64,000 nucleotides of DNA from Varroa destructor (GCF_002443255.2 NW_019211458.1:24059325-24123324); one strand, 5' to 3'. Numbered from the stretch's first letter, positions 38,701 to 53,700 are shown. The notes: generated from the letters alone by a model not told the origin. Numbers and translations are program-made.

Positions 38701-41700
38701 ATGCGTACATATCACACGTACGGTATAGGGGCTTGGACAAATAGACACAAACATCACGTTTTAGGAGAACTTATTTTATGTCCTTTGTTTCCTTTGCCTC
38801 ATTTCGTTCAGCTTCATTTCTCTGCCGCTGCCGCTGCTACTACTGAATGCATGTGCTTATTGCCCGAGCTATACCTAATTATGGCGCTTTACAAAGTGCT
38901 ATGACTGCCGAGGAGGCACAGGCTTAGAAAGCGCGTTTTTTGATACGCTGATATGCTTCGATCTTGGCGCTGGACCTGCCGGCGTCTACTAAACGGCGTA
39001 TTTCTATCAGAAACTCAACAGCAGCTAAGCTACTGAATTAAGGAAGAAGTCTCATTGTTTTCGTGTTACCAACCGTGACCTGTATGTGAAAATATCCAAA
39101 TTAATAGACAAATTGTCAAAACGTTTTCTTAAATTAGCCAACTAATTAATTGACAGTGTTGCGTTTTCGTTCTTTGGCCGATTCGATAACCAACAAACGG
39201 TCACATCACCAATTGAAAATTCACTGTTTCCTGCTGTGATTTTATCATATGGAAAAATGCAGTGTCCTTTCCATACGTGTAGATGTTTACGTCGAAGAAA
39301 CGGATTTCCATTCAGTCATACCCGGTCAGTCACTTGGCGAGAGCCACAATGGAGCCAAACCCGTTGGGATCGTGGTCCCCTGCTGAATATTCCTATCTTA
39401 TGACACAACGTTTTATCCAGCAGTGCCATTAACTCTATATATAATATAGTTATTTGGTGGTCATTTCTTTGGTAAACGTCGCCGATGGCCAACAAATTTT
39501 ATATAAGTATGGTCATAGTGGGCAAACGAGACAAAAGCTATTTCCTCCCTTAAGGTTCGTAAGGAATGCTACATTCCGATAGGTATTCATAGAAAAAAAA
39601 GTCAAACTTGCCACTTATATGTAAAGCTACAACTACATAAAATGCTGTTATATTCAAAGTACCATTCTTTCACACGGACGAACCGAAACAGTTCTTCCAG
39701 GGCCCTAGCACCGAGTCATTGTGACACGCTTGCATTTTCGAAATATCCTTTACTTTAAGACCGGACGAAACCTAAGCTACACCGGCCTCAACGACGTAGT
39801 TTTTACTAGGCGATTTGAGCACCCAGTTGGCTTTCGGCCAAAAACTTCAGATAACGACGAAACGGTGTACGGATTGCGAGAAAGAACTATAACCCTAAAC
39901 GAGGTTTTTCGTACTTCGTAAATGTTTTTTTTTTTTCAGTTGCTAATATAGTAGAAGAATCATACCTTTATCCCATTTAGGAAAAAAGTATTTTCTAAAA
40001 ACTTTTGTTCGCATGCTGTTTGAGTATGAGACGCGTCTCCTCCTTAACATATGGGAAGTCAGCTCACGAGAATTGGCATAACATCTATCCAGCTGACACG
40101 ACGGATAAATTTAATAAAGCCGAGATGTGTGCCCACCAGGTAAAATAAATTACATTGTCCGCTTGTAGTTACTCTAATGACACCATTACGCATTTTCCAT
40201 TGATAGGATTTCGAAATCGCTCAACGTTCATAGTAGATAACAAAAAATATACAGATAAAGAAACTCTGCTATAAACATATTAAAAGATATAATAAAATAC
40301 CGATTGGCAGAGAATGGGTATTGGGTGGGTACGCACTAGCGTCAAGAGGAGTTGGATCAAGATCTGGCAGCTTCTTGGGTTCAAATGAGCCGCGCGTTTT
40401 GGCCGAAGCCTCGTGCCGCAAGTCTTGGAGTCTATCAGTGAGTTGCGCCAGAGTTTCGGCACATTGCTGGTAGTAATCACTGAACGCTTCCATGAGTGCA
40501 CAGAGCTGGGACACCTGTTCCACGTCATTCTCCAGAAGGTTGAACATTCCCTGAAAGTCAAAGCAAAGGTCTTTGGTCAGGCACGATCGATTAATCAATT
40601 AGAGTTTCTCGTATCACCCAAAGGACAACATTACGCCCTCTCGTAATATTTTGTTTCGGTATCAAAAACAAAAATAAAGCAGCTTATTTCTATGAACAAA
40701 TCTCATCTACACCTACATCACCAAAGGAAAACACACCTACATCTCCAAAGCTGGCGTTTTCCATATTAAGGTATTTGTAAGGTAAATTTCAGTGTGGATT
40801 TGACTTAATTAAATTCGTGTCAGGTCATGTACCCGTTCAAAAAACAGCACGGAGCTGATTGCTTCAATTATGCTTGATATCCCCTATTCATGAAACTTTC
40901 TAAATATCTCAAGTTGATTCATATCAGTACGGAAATCCCTCTCAGTTCCTAATAGTCCTGTCGGATACACGTGCACGCAATTTTAGCAAAACTGGCTTAC
41001 GGCACAAGCTTTCTATTTTTCTTCTGGGATACCAGCTTAGCCATATTCCTGCAACCAAGCTTGGCTTTTTGTCTTAGTACCATGACATTTTAATGAATCA
41101 GTTCCCTTACGCACGTGTCTGTCCAGTCCCGAAAAGCACTGACCGCTGACTGAAAAGGCGGTAACTACACCAGCTTTTCTACATATCCTGTATGGCACTG
41201 GGCAGTTTCCCTTGATCTTGATCTGCGTTCTGCGCCCGCGAAGAGTAGCACTTCTCATTATAACGAAACGATTCACACTATAGTCATTTTAATATCAGCC
41301 TGTTTCTACTTAATCTGCAAGGCTGGCATCTCTACCTGTACCTAGGGTCCATTGGGGCTCAAGCCAGAGAATAGATTTTGTTGGGACCTCAAAGGCGGCC
41401 GCATTCGCAAATGCACCTTTCTAATCGCTTCATCTAACTCCTACGCTCTCTACCAGAGAAAAATGTTTTAGTAAAGACTTATATTATATACATACATATA
41501 TATATTATACATATAATATATGTATAGATAGCATTTAATATTCAGGCTACTTGAAAGAATTCAGGCATATCTACCAGAAAGTATAAAAATTAATATAGTA
41601 GAACAAAGCCATTTGAATTTCTTAATAACTATACTAGGATAGAACGGAAATATTCAAAAAGCCAGCAGGCCTACTTAGTTGACCGTCCGAAATATCATCC

Positions 41701-44700
41701 TGATGGACGCTTGGAGAAGAATTCTTTAATACTAACCCATACACGCGAATGCTTCAAGGGCTCAATAACCAACGTATCGGTCTCATGAGGAAAACGGGGT
41801 ACAAGCGAACTCAATGAGTGTCTAGTAAATAAAATGAACCGATCAGGAGATAACCATTTGCCAAGTAGAAAACGAAAAGCATATTGCTGGTTCTCTCGTG
41901 CCGCTGACAAGATGGCCAGATTTATGTCAACCTTTTCGAGGTTGAAATGAGGCGAGAAATTCTATGCTTCACCAAGTGTGAATCCGCGCGCTAAACAGCA
42001 TCTTTCATATGTAGCAATATAATATGGTAAATTAAAAAACTAACATTTTGTAAAATGTAATAGATTATGTTACGCTACATGTTGCATTGTACCTGTCTAT
42101 TAGTAGACGTGTAGCAATGTGACCGCTGCGAAGCATGCTTGTTCTTATGGAGCTAATGGGGTAAAAGGGACCACTGAAATATGATGTCTAGACAGTACTT
42201 TGGAAATACAATTTATATGGCTATAATTCAGTAGTTCTCCAATACCGAACAGTCCGGCGGCAAATAATCGCTTTTTAATTTGTCCATCTTGTTTGTCTTG
42301 CGTAGCGTGTTTTGGGCTATTTAGATTAACCTTGCATTGAAACAAATGTTCCCCCAAATTTTAACTTGCTATAGGAGATCTGTAAAGTCTGTCTATTGAC
42401 ACCGAGGCTTCCGTTCCGGTGTTGACCACCCGTGCTCATAGAGTGCCACTTGTTCGTCGACCATATCGACCATGCCTCAGTCAACACCATGTCGGCTAAA
42501 TGATAAGCACTCTCCTTAGTACAGCTTTAAAAATAATGTTTTTAAATCGACTCTGCTACTGTTGTTTATGATACTATGAAATATCAAGTAAAAACATAAG
42601 CATTGAGCTGGGAATGTCGCCGTCACGTTGATGACGCAAAAATACAAATCAGACAGTTGCATCGTTTTGACTAGCGATTGCACTGGCCGCGATCTTCTTA
42701 GGCCATGGCGCTTGAGACGCTGTTCGTCAAACGTACAGGCTTCTATTCAGCTCAGTTCGGGGTCAGACCGGAGTTCAACCTCTAAGGAAAAAGGACTCTG
42801 ATGGATGTTGGATAGGTACAGTCTATGACAAATGCTATAGAACGTTGGATCGAATGAATTATTGAGAAGTCGCGCGATATTGTTTCAACGAAAGATGGCT
42901 GGCTTCAAGGACTGAGCAAACCAAAACTCTACATAGGTAAGTTATAATCACCCTTTGAAGATGCGCCGCATAATTGGTTATGACAAATGATATTATATTG
43001 ATAAACTGTCGCTTTGTTTATGTTTAGGTATATCTTGATAAGTAGGAACAAGGAGTAAATAAGGAAGAACAAGATCAGGGAACATTATATTGCATTCCTG
43101 TAATACCAGACCGCAATAAATACGGGTTCTTTATCTGTCAAGCGGTACGAATTTCTTTGTTTCGGAAATTACTTAATTTGTAATTTTCCGATTGCTTCCG
43201 AAATTGTTTAACATTATCTGACTATTACATATACATTATTTTCACTGATGATTTGCTTTTGCGTCTATTGAAGGTCCTTAGTATTACCTCGCACTTTAAG
43301 GTTCAATTAACCATTTCTAAATTTGCCTCTGTCCTAAAAAAGGCAACTATTTAGACTCATCGAATTACAGCGAAAATCTTAAATCTATACCCCACTTAAC
43401 ATTCAAGCTATCATGATTCTATCCCTAAATATAAACACGTAAGAGCCCTTAGAAAATAACTCGTCTCAGATGTTGGTGTTCATACAACTCATATCCGTCA
43501 CATTTTCTTTGCAAAGTTCGCGTTTTTTCCGCGTACCAGCGGCCTGGTTTTTGGAAATGGATACTGTCTTGTGACTATAATCCAAAAACGTTACGGTCGT
43601 GAATTCGCTACCCAGTGTGAAGTCGTATTATTATCGGCACACTGATTTCCGCTGAGCATATCTAATGGAAAGAAAAAAAAATTCGATACCATGAATTCTG
43701 ATGAGGTTTCACGCCGTGGCATGCCCCACTTATAAACGGGATTCAGTGAGCCAGAAGCGGGCTCAATCCGTGCTGTTCGAACAAAATCAGAGAGCAATGC
43801 AAATAAAAGTAGTTCACTTTAGATATCTATACACACGACGCGGTAAACAGTGGCAATTGATTATTATAACGGCCATCCTAGGACCTCTACCAAAATGGCA
43901 GCCTTGATAGAACGGCATGTGATATCGGAGCCGGTAACATCATATATTCTCAGGCTATATCTTACACTTTTCATATAACAAAGATGAAAGTCATTAAGAG
44001 CATGCAGGCAAGTTGACTAGGTTTGTCTCTCGCCCTTAGAACTGACCCTTAAAATTGTTGTCTTTATACATTGCAAAGGACAACACATTTGACCACATAA
44101 CCAGATAAGTGTACCAAGCGCCACTCCCTTTTAGCACGCTGATTTGATAATGAAATAATAACGTTCATTTTAACGGATCTGTATTACTTAGCTAAAAGAG
44201 GAGTGCTTGATTTCCTATATATCACTCCACGCTAGCAGATAGCTATGTAACCTCACACAACTGCTGTTGTCTACCGACTTCTATAGCAGCATTATGACAG
44301 TGTCATGGGACAGCTCTTCATAGGGAATAGGAGCAAGTGCATTCGTTTATGTATTCATCTTGTTTCCATCAAGCTAGCAGACACAAAAGTACGCCACGTA
44401 CCATAAGGTATATATCTATCTATACAGACATGTATAAAACTGTCTCGTCTCTACAAGCGTCGACGCATAACTGTTTTTTTTATACCCATTTCCGTCCCTC
44501 ATGTCTCTCCCATTCTGTTTGGCGCAGCCATGCAAACTTATATTTAAGCATCGTTTTCTCTTCTTCTTGTTATCGTACCTATCCCATATTCATACATACA
44601 AGAAAAACCCATAGCAGCAACCGGCAGCTCACGTTGTACACCCGCTCCCTTGACTCATTCAACTCGGAAAATTGTTCTACGTAGCCATCTATACCCCACA

Positions 44701-47700
44701 GACGGGGTCCTGCCGGTCCGTTACCCCCTCGATGAAATCAGCACACTCGCAGAATAGCAGATGTACCAGTGAACAGGATCTCACTTGCTAAACCTCTGCG
44801 TCGTCGCCTGCTACTGGTTAGTAATCTTTCTGGTCAGACCCCTAAATAAGGATACCTGGCAAGCTGACGCTAACTAGCATAGGTTATCCCCGTGTGCAAG
44901 CGGACACAAGCAAAGTTTCGAAAGTGCGGTCTTCAGATGCAATACAAGAGTCATCATCGATTTGCACTCACCGCTGTCGTCAGCGTCGCCTGCTAGCAGT
45001 CGTGTAATGGGCGAACTATGCAACTGCTACAACTTTTAGTACCCAGTTTCACAACTTCACCCCACTAACATACTCTGGTCTTCATAACACCTCATTGACA
45101 GGGCAAGAACGAAAGAGCCAGAAGGGGCTAGCTTGTAGCCGGTTGCTTCCTTTAATTCGTCCAAATGGCAATGCCGGGCGCCAAAGGGCCTGAGGAGTAA
45201 ACATGGCTATTATGCTGATTGCAGTATTTTTCATTTATACAGTCACAATTGAACAACTAGTGACCAGCTTACACCGACATGTTTATAACGGTTGATACAC
45301 AAAATTACGTAAAACTCAGCTGTGTTGTAGCTATTTTTGCTTGAAGTTTATTGTAGTCCTCCTCCTTTGTTGACGAAAAGAACAAAAATGCAGGTGATGT
45401 TTAAGAACAGTCTGCGAACTCTTGAAGTCCACCCATTAAGGGCAATCTGGAAGGCTATTGTGCATGCTGTAAAAGAGATAAAAGGAGCAACCTTGTCAAC
45501 AGACAGCTTCAATTCACAGCAAAACAAAAAGGAAGTAAAAGAATGAGGATTGGATAGTTTGTTGTCTTGACCCGTTTCGCCTAAGGTGTTCACTATTTTC
45601 ACTCATACTAATTTATACAATGAACACAGCTATTTCTAATGAGAGAAATGCTACTAGAGAAATACATTCAGTGGTTTCGTATAGGTCCCGTCTAATAGTT
45701 ATGGAAGCCATTGGATATAGGAGAAGAAAATTATTTTGCTTTTACTGACAATATACCACCCCGTATGTTTGCTTTAAAAGTCAAATTAACTAAAAACAAT
45801 CGTAAATTCAGACCGCAGAAATATGTGCGCCACCACATATGAACAGTTTATCTGGGTACCCCAGATATATATACGTATACATATTTACACCTTGAATAGT
45901 TTGTAAGGCCTTGTAAAAAGGTCGTGTTCAACGTGTAAGATTTCACTGCTGATACTGAGAAATGATCTAGTTTTGTATTATGAGACAGACACGTACTATT
46001 TTTATATTGGACTCTATGCGCAGCTGAACTCGGATCCCAATCTGTCGCGACTTAGGCCACTTTTATTGAATCATGGTAACAATCCAAATAGAGTCTTCTT
46101 CGAACGATAGCGAGAACACTATGAATACCCATCTTTATGGCGGTGCTATTTTTGCATTGCCTCTGATAGCCAATTATGCTATTACCGTTGCTGCTATAGC
46201 TAGACAAAGGACCTCGCTTTTTTTCGCGCTTCCGCTTTAAGAGTACCGTTTACTTTGACGGTTTTCCTGGTGAGGTCCCTCAGGCGGCGTGAATCAGTCT
46301 AGTTAAACCGAAGACCCTGACAATGCCTCCGTCGTCGCCAAGAGCCAGTCATGTAGAAAGGTGACAGACACCTATACATACAAGTGATTACTTGATACTA
46401 ATTGTTGACGGCGATGATAATGATGTCGATGATCGAGTCGTCATATACGACATAGAGGGTTGATCAGGCACGCGCTTCTCGCTTTTCCATCATCGACGAA
46501 TCCCGAATCGCCTGGATAGGCTTTCGGCTGCGGTAGCTGAGGTCTGGGGAAAACACGGATGACTTGGTCCGTCGAGAATCTAATTGACTCCGTTAATGAA
46601 TTTTCACCCTAATTAGGGGGTTAATTGCGTCTTCAGAGAACACTCAGTAATTGTTGTACACTGCAGTGACGCCTCTCCGATCTTTTATGCAACTGTTAAG
46701 CGATGCACTCCTCCTCTTAGATCGGCTAAACTCAGTAAATCTCATTTACCTAATATAATTCGATACGTACGATATAAACTACGGTGTATCTGAAGATATA
46801 ATAAATTTATTTGTAACACCTGAACCTATTTTCAATCGTGATTCAACTGCATGACACCAGAGCTATCAGGAAATGTCTGCTAACACAAGAAGTCCACCTT
46901 AGACGCTTTTTTCATTTCGGAAACCACGTACTCATTAAATTGAATAACTGGTTAGATAATCTTTTAGGGCATTTACGTCATGACGCTTTTTATAGTACGA
47001 TTCCGGTATGTACCGGTATATAATTAATATGTTGTGAAATGTCCAGGTTACGTCCTTTTTTTAATACCTATATTTAACTATAATTCCAGGCCAATTAAAC
47101 AAAAGTGAAGAAATGGCAGGATGATATAAAAATATGCACGAATGCCTGCCATATGTAACTATAATGCACAGCAATGATCGTTACTCAAAAACTCTGATGC
47201 ATCTTGACGATATAGAAGGCTTACTTGTAGCGACCACTGAGCCTGGCTCGCATTTACTAAAAATTTTATTGCCAAAGATCTTCGCACGAGAGTTCACACA
47301 CAAGTAGCCACAGGCTTCAGGGGTCCAACGAGTGAGAAGTTAGTGCTTGAAATATACTACTGCTAAATACTGCTCTTAATATAAACTTACCTGAAATGTT
47401 CTGTCCCTTAACTTCTCGTTTTTTTCTGTGGGATAAATTGCGCTTCTTTTTACTATACCTCAGCTGTCTAGAAACCACGATTGCCAGTTATGTTTGGTCG
47501 GCTTTCTTTTCGACTGCCCGGCAGAGTTGCAAGATCGTCAAAAATAACGCAGATTCTGTTCGAAATAAAAAGGGGCTTTGAACAGTCCTAGCAGTCGCGT
47601 GACGTCATTCAGTCACAGGTCAAATTTCAAGGGTTTTCCGGCCGTTACGAAGCTCGTTTGTTGAGGAGTGACACCGGTGTCATCACATAGACTTGGATGA

Positions 47701-50700
47701 AATGTGCAGGCCATGACGGGCCTTCATACGATCACGTTTACCGGCATAAAGGGAAAAGTTGACGAGAGGAAAGCGACCCTCGAAGCCTGTGGTCATTGCG
47801 AATTGTTTGCCATCAAACCCAGGAAATATAACTTATAATAATATATAATTATTTTATATTATCGATATTATTTTTTCTAAGGCTACTGGTGATAACAAAT
47901 GAAGGGAAACATTTCAACGAAAGAAAATAAAAAGTATAGGAAACAGCTTGTAGAGTGAGCAAAGTATGCTTATTACGCATCACCTTATCGGAATTGCACA
48001 CGACAATGCGACGGTTCGAAGTATTAACTGAGACGTAAAGAGCCCTCCTTACCACCAGGTACTATTAGCCAATAAACGGAGGTAACTGGTTTCTAGCTAG
48101 GACCTTTAATTTTCTTTGTTCTCTGCATATTAAAGAGCTTATATCCTGTAATTTTTTGCACGTGTACTTCTTTGGCTTAAGCGAACAGGTAGCCCTTAGA
48201 GATAGCTCTAGTAAAGACGATCGAAACCCACGTAGTGGAGTACGACTGGACGAATCAAGAATTCACCTGCTTGTGCCAAAACGTACAAAAATGATAGTAG
48301 CAAATATTTATCTTCACTTGTAGTCGTCAGAAATAAGGGTCGATCCCTCTCGTTGACTGAAAGATCGCCACACACGAGAAAGTCCGCTGCTAAATGCAAA
48401 TCAACAAGATATGCTTTCCTAGCTCGTGTGTCAGTCCCCTTGCCCTAAACTACGATTGCAGTAGGAGAGTTCCGTACGGCGCAGATAGCTTTTAGTTTCA
48501 CGCGTCTACCTTCATTTTCTAAGATTTGCATGCTTGCATCAACAGATCACTTTCGGCTTACTGTCCCGAGAATGGCTAGCGGCTGGATCAGGGGACGGAA
48601 CGTGACAACTGCTCTAAATATCAGACACTATTATATGTACGCTGAGCTGTTTAGCTTAACAGTAAATAAGGCTACGCATATAAAGAATTGCTTCACTTCA
48701 TCTTATAGCTTGAAATGATAGAGCAAATGCATATCTACAAACGTACGAGTGTTTTGCGACGCGTCCTAAATAGTTCAAGCAGCCTAATGATAATAATGTT
48801 TACATTTAAAAGTCAGGCAGGAAGATGAATAATATCATAGGCTTTTACACCGTTGTAAACAAAGGCATACGAGTTCTATTCTTTCAATAGTCAGTGATGC
48901 ATATTAGACAGCTGAAATCACACAGCTTAAAACAAATACTCACAATCAGTAATCATACAGCCTAAGGATTTAATCGTAAGGACAAAGTAGAGTTAAGTTA
49001 CTGTGTTCCGAACCTGTGAGGCGAGGTTGAAGCTTTCCTCAAACTTCTCTCCGGCAGTTCGCATCTCTTCGTCGGTAACGTGCCCTCCTGTTGTTCTTTT
49101 TCGTTTCTTGCAATCGTAGTCAAGACGTCGGCCTTGAAGCTTCTTACGGTGGAACATCACATCCCGGAGATCCTTTGACTGAAGCTGTGTTAGCGGTTCG
49201 AGGAAATTCTGTTTGACATTGTCTTCCAACGAGTACTTAATATCTGCCAGCTGCCGGAGGGACTCGCCTGCAACGAATTTGTTAGACGTAACGATTCGTT
49301 GAAGTTTTAAATCACAACAAACAACGATCAACCTAAATGGGGTCCTTAGATGTCACTAGCAAACCTCTTTCTGAATAACACTGTTAGCTGGTATTAAAAA
49401 AAAGGATTTTCCCTCTGTAAGTTTGTTCATTTTATGCTCAACAGATACTGTTCTGTACGCGTTTCTCAGTAGATAACAGACAAAGGTAATATATTTTGTA
49501 GAACAAATACAGCAAGAACCATGGGCTTACGAAGGATCACGCTTGAGCAACGTGGGCCACCATATATTTTACCTGTTTACGGCTAATGGCCGACCAAACA
49601 TCGCTAAAGGGCGTCTTGCCATCATCAAATGAAGCGCTAAGGGCAACGTGTATAAAAGTGGATTTGACCATCCTGTTACTTATGCACACCGCAAAAAAGG
49701 GGTTCGACTAAATGCCGCCAACATAAGATGCCCTCGTTTTCTTCGAAAACTACGATAACCCGATCCATCGTGCACAAAAAAATGCTTCACGTGTGGACAG
49801 AGTGTTTGTGCTAGGGCAAACGTTTTTAGCCTCTACAGTGACAACAAAACAAACGGCGAAGGACCACAGCGCAAAGATGACTGATATCAGTTGCCGCTGT
49901 CTTAATATTACAACAACTGTTTGCGACATACGAGCATATTATTCACAAATATAACAGATCAGGTTGATATGCCTGTACAAACAGATTTTGAATATATGTA
50001 TCTGTGCTTTCAAACATCAAATAACTTTGGTTGTTATTGTTTTATCACGTGTATTACTTCTCACACTGTCTAACCCTCAAGCGTTTTTACTTGACCCCTG
50101 TCGTCATGGAAACCACATTCACTCACCGAAAGGCTCGCACAAAATTAAATTCGGCAACGAAAGAAATCCGATTACACAAAACCGCGTTCTCGATGCCCCA
50201 TCACCGTCTTTTTCATTTGTTTGCACTTCGGAGCCAATCGCTATTGCATCCGACGAATGTTTAACACTATAAAGTACTATGACGACATGGCATAGCTGCG
50301 CCTTCAGCGAGTTCTGTTGTTCCTAATGTTTATCATCGTCAGCAACGACCTCAGCTTGCCACGTCCTCCCAAAACGTTTTGCCCTTTATCACTCTGTCCG
50401 CTTCTGGCCGCAATGCCCTCGAACTAACAAATGTTACAGAATGTTAAATTTATCACTTGTTGAAGAGTTTTAACCCATTATTGCAGCAACCCGCTTAATT
50501 ACTAACGTTCTGTACTCAGGCTTGACCCCCCCCCCCCCCCCGGGACTCCCCGGGAGGTGAACACGTCTTAGTTTCTGGTCTACCTGAATAAAGCGTGCAC
50601 GCGAACACAGATACTTGAAGTGACCTTAGATCCCCCGCCGCTATCGATTCACGGCACCATTTATAGCAGCACACTATCTGCTAAATTTAAGACGCTCCCA

Positions 50701-53700
50701 TAAAATAGGAGCGCCATACAAACGAAACGGTTACAGAATGCCGCAGTGCAGCATACGTATTGCCTGTGCGTATTTGTAAAAGGTAACGTGGAGATGAAAA
50801 GTTTCACAAAGCACTAAAGATAGTATTCCAACATAAGGCAAAAGGCTCTCCAGTGCTTTCATAATACGATGGAGCCATCGGTCTTTATAACTTATGTATA
50901 ATTATAGGTCATTGCGATCAATGCAAACAAAGCATAAGGTCGTTCAAGTAGCACGGCCCTATTTATTTTGTTGGTTCGCCAACGCGGACGGAAACCTCAT
51001 CAACTGTCACAACATATATCTGAAGTAGGCGAAAAAAAATTACTTCACACACTATCTAACCCTCAAGCGTACATGAATGCATCGTCCATTATCCTTACAC
51101 GCTTGGTTACAAACGGCAGTCACTTTTTTTTCTTTTCTTTTTACACTATTAATACAATTTTCTTTTACCAAATATATACCCGACGGATACTTTGGTTTTT
51201 ATTCAATCAACCATATCGACATTGTATCCCAGGAATACTTTCTTCATTTCCAACGTTCCGTTGCTTTTCCAATGTCTGTCCATTTCCTGCATTCGGCCCC
51301 CCTCCTCGTGCAAAAACCTTTCTTGTTTCAGACCGCTTACGTCCATGTCTTATGGTCACATCTTATGGCACCTGGCAATAGTGCTTGTTTATGGTACCTC
51401 CATTGCTCACTCCTTCCTCTCTTTCTCTGGGGTGATGCTGGATTGCCGTTCGTTTACCGTTTGAGTTTTATAACCGATATATTTTCATGCATCATCTTCT
51501 TAAGCTACAAAGGAACAACCATATCTACTCTTCCTGGCGAAATCGTTTCGAGTACTGGGCGACACGCTCAAAGGACCCCTCTTCTAGGTACGAGTGTTCT
51601 AACATAAAACGCGACGATTTACTGTAGTCCTTTGCGACTACTAATTTCTCTCCTTTGACGTCAGCTGAATCCGCTCAGCCGTATATAGTCTATTCCTGTA
51701 TTCCTTTTTTGTCAATCCGATAGCTCCGTATCCATGGGCACACGATTGTAAGATTCGCTCACTTCATTGTCGCGGAAATCAACTGAGCAACCGCCTTGTA
51801 AAGTGAGTGACCACCAGCTCAGTCACCTGTGTATTCCACGGCGAGCGAAGGCCGCCGCGTCTACATCAGGTAGCCCGGCAATCTGTGTCACACCCAGAGC
51901 GATTCGACACGACGGCCAGCTAAACAATGAATCTGGAACCGTTGTCGTAATATCGGTGAGATTTACTAGAGCTCTATTATCACGGGAATCACCTCGCAGG
52001 ATGATTCTAAGTATACACTGTCCTACTATGGATATTAATTAAGGCCTCCTACAAGAACCAATGGTTCCTCAAATAATGATAAACCGAAACGGCAGTGACT
52101 AGGGGATTACAGAATCTTTTTAGTTCGTTGTCAGAGGTTGTTAAGACATTTGAATGGCTTTTAAACTACGCATCATTAACCGCCGAAATTTGGTAGGATT
52201 AATTTTTGTTTATCTGCGACTAAATGCTAATTTGGTGTCATCAGAAAATCAGGGACAACTGTACAATTATTTTTACTCTTTTAAAAAGAAAATTAACATT
52301 TAATAATTACAGTTACTTGAAAATGAGAGCGCTGGTAAAGATAATCTGAGAGTGAGAAAACACAGGCCAGGGAGGCCTTCAGTGCAACAGTCATTTGCTA
52401 TCGGTGTAATCGTTTTAAGAACGAAAATTTCAAAGCTGAAGACGACACAAGCACCCTGGCATATTACCAATAGGAACGAGCTGCTGTGGCCGCAGAGACT
52501 TTAGAGTAAAATAGATAACGCGCTATTTATCCGCCCGATTATGCACCCTTCTAGCAACAAAAACATTAAATATAAAGAAAACACTGTTAATCCATGCGAC
52601 GTTTAATAGCAAAACCGTTCCAGCCACGACGATCAACTTTACCAGGACAGATTGGTTTATGACGTCCACCAAAAAAGAATTAAGCACGAGATCGACGACA
52701 GGTAGACGATTTACATGGCAATGCCGAATAGATTCGGGCGCAATATGATGTTTAAATGCGTAATAAGTATCAGAGAAATTTGTTATTATAGGACATTGCC
52801 TGAAAAGGACACGCCAGTGCCTCAAGGGCCTCGAATATGTGTGTAGTGCAAATCGACAGTACATCTTGTAGGCTCAACTACAACGCACGGACTCATGCCT
52901 TCCTTAATTACTGCTTGGGCGGAAGAAAATAGAATTAAAAACTAATATCAGCCGCAAATTTAGGTCTGCGCCGTCTTGATCGCTTTGAAGCTCTGAACAT
53001 GGCCATCGATGGTGCAACGCTTCCTAGCGTCGACTCATCCTATCGATAACGAGATTAGGTTTGATAATACAAATCAATGTATAAACAATGAAAAGTGGCT
53101 TATTTAGTATATAATATACCAAAATATCGTAGTTCTCTAATCCACTAAATTGCTTTGAACGGCATTGACCCAACGGCTATAATAGGTTTTTTTTCGCTGA
53201 GTCGTCAGCCGCCACAGATGTCCTGTGAGGCTTCCCGCAGATGGGATACGCTCATTTTACCTAATGAAAAAATTCAACGAATGTGGAACAGGCGTGACCC
53301 ATTCACAGCAAACAACATCACTGTCGAATAGGGGCGCTTAAACCCTTTGTCTGAATACCCCTGCTGATGCTTTTACCACTTCGATTACTGGCGGCGGTGC
53401 TAAGTGTATAATAGAAAGGTTCGGAACAGCGAGGAAAAGACTATCAGCAGCGTATGTAGATGTACAGATGCTAACAAAATCCTATTCGCCAAGCGTTTGC
53501 AGTTTGTCCGGTCGTCGTTCACCGTCGTAGAACAACTGAAGATTATTAGGAAATTTACTACTGCAGTGATTATGACCAGCTATAACTACTACACATTCGG
53601 CATGCTAGAATTTAAGGCTATAAAAACGTTAGCCGGTAGCTACTAGGACTCATGTAATGAAAAGTAGTTCCACATAATCACAAGGATTTTGTGCAGCTTC

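Larger units (their letters stand above)
36364..40336 (-). other. Endophilin-A intron 5
   Basis: About 4 kb between exon 5 and the linker exon. Holds the AG exclusion zone at its 3' end, a C17 run (37606-37622), a G15 run (38015-38029), a CTA repeat (38151-38176) and unsupported short ORFs. No other exon with phase 1-1 was recognised. Confidence 0.65.

Noticed and set aside
40413..40646. 77-codon plus-strand ORF
   Set aside because: Antisense shadow of endophilin exon 5.
51077..51607. 176-codon plus-strand ORF as a gene
   Set aside because: Overlaps other open frames in the same direction, is hydrophobic from pyrimidine bias, and has no recognised domain; composition explains its length.
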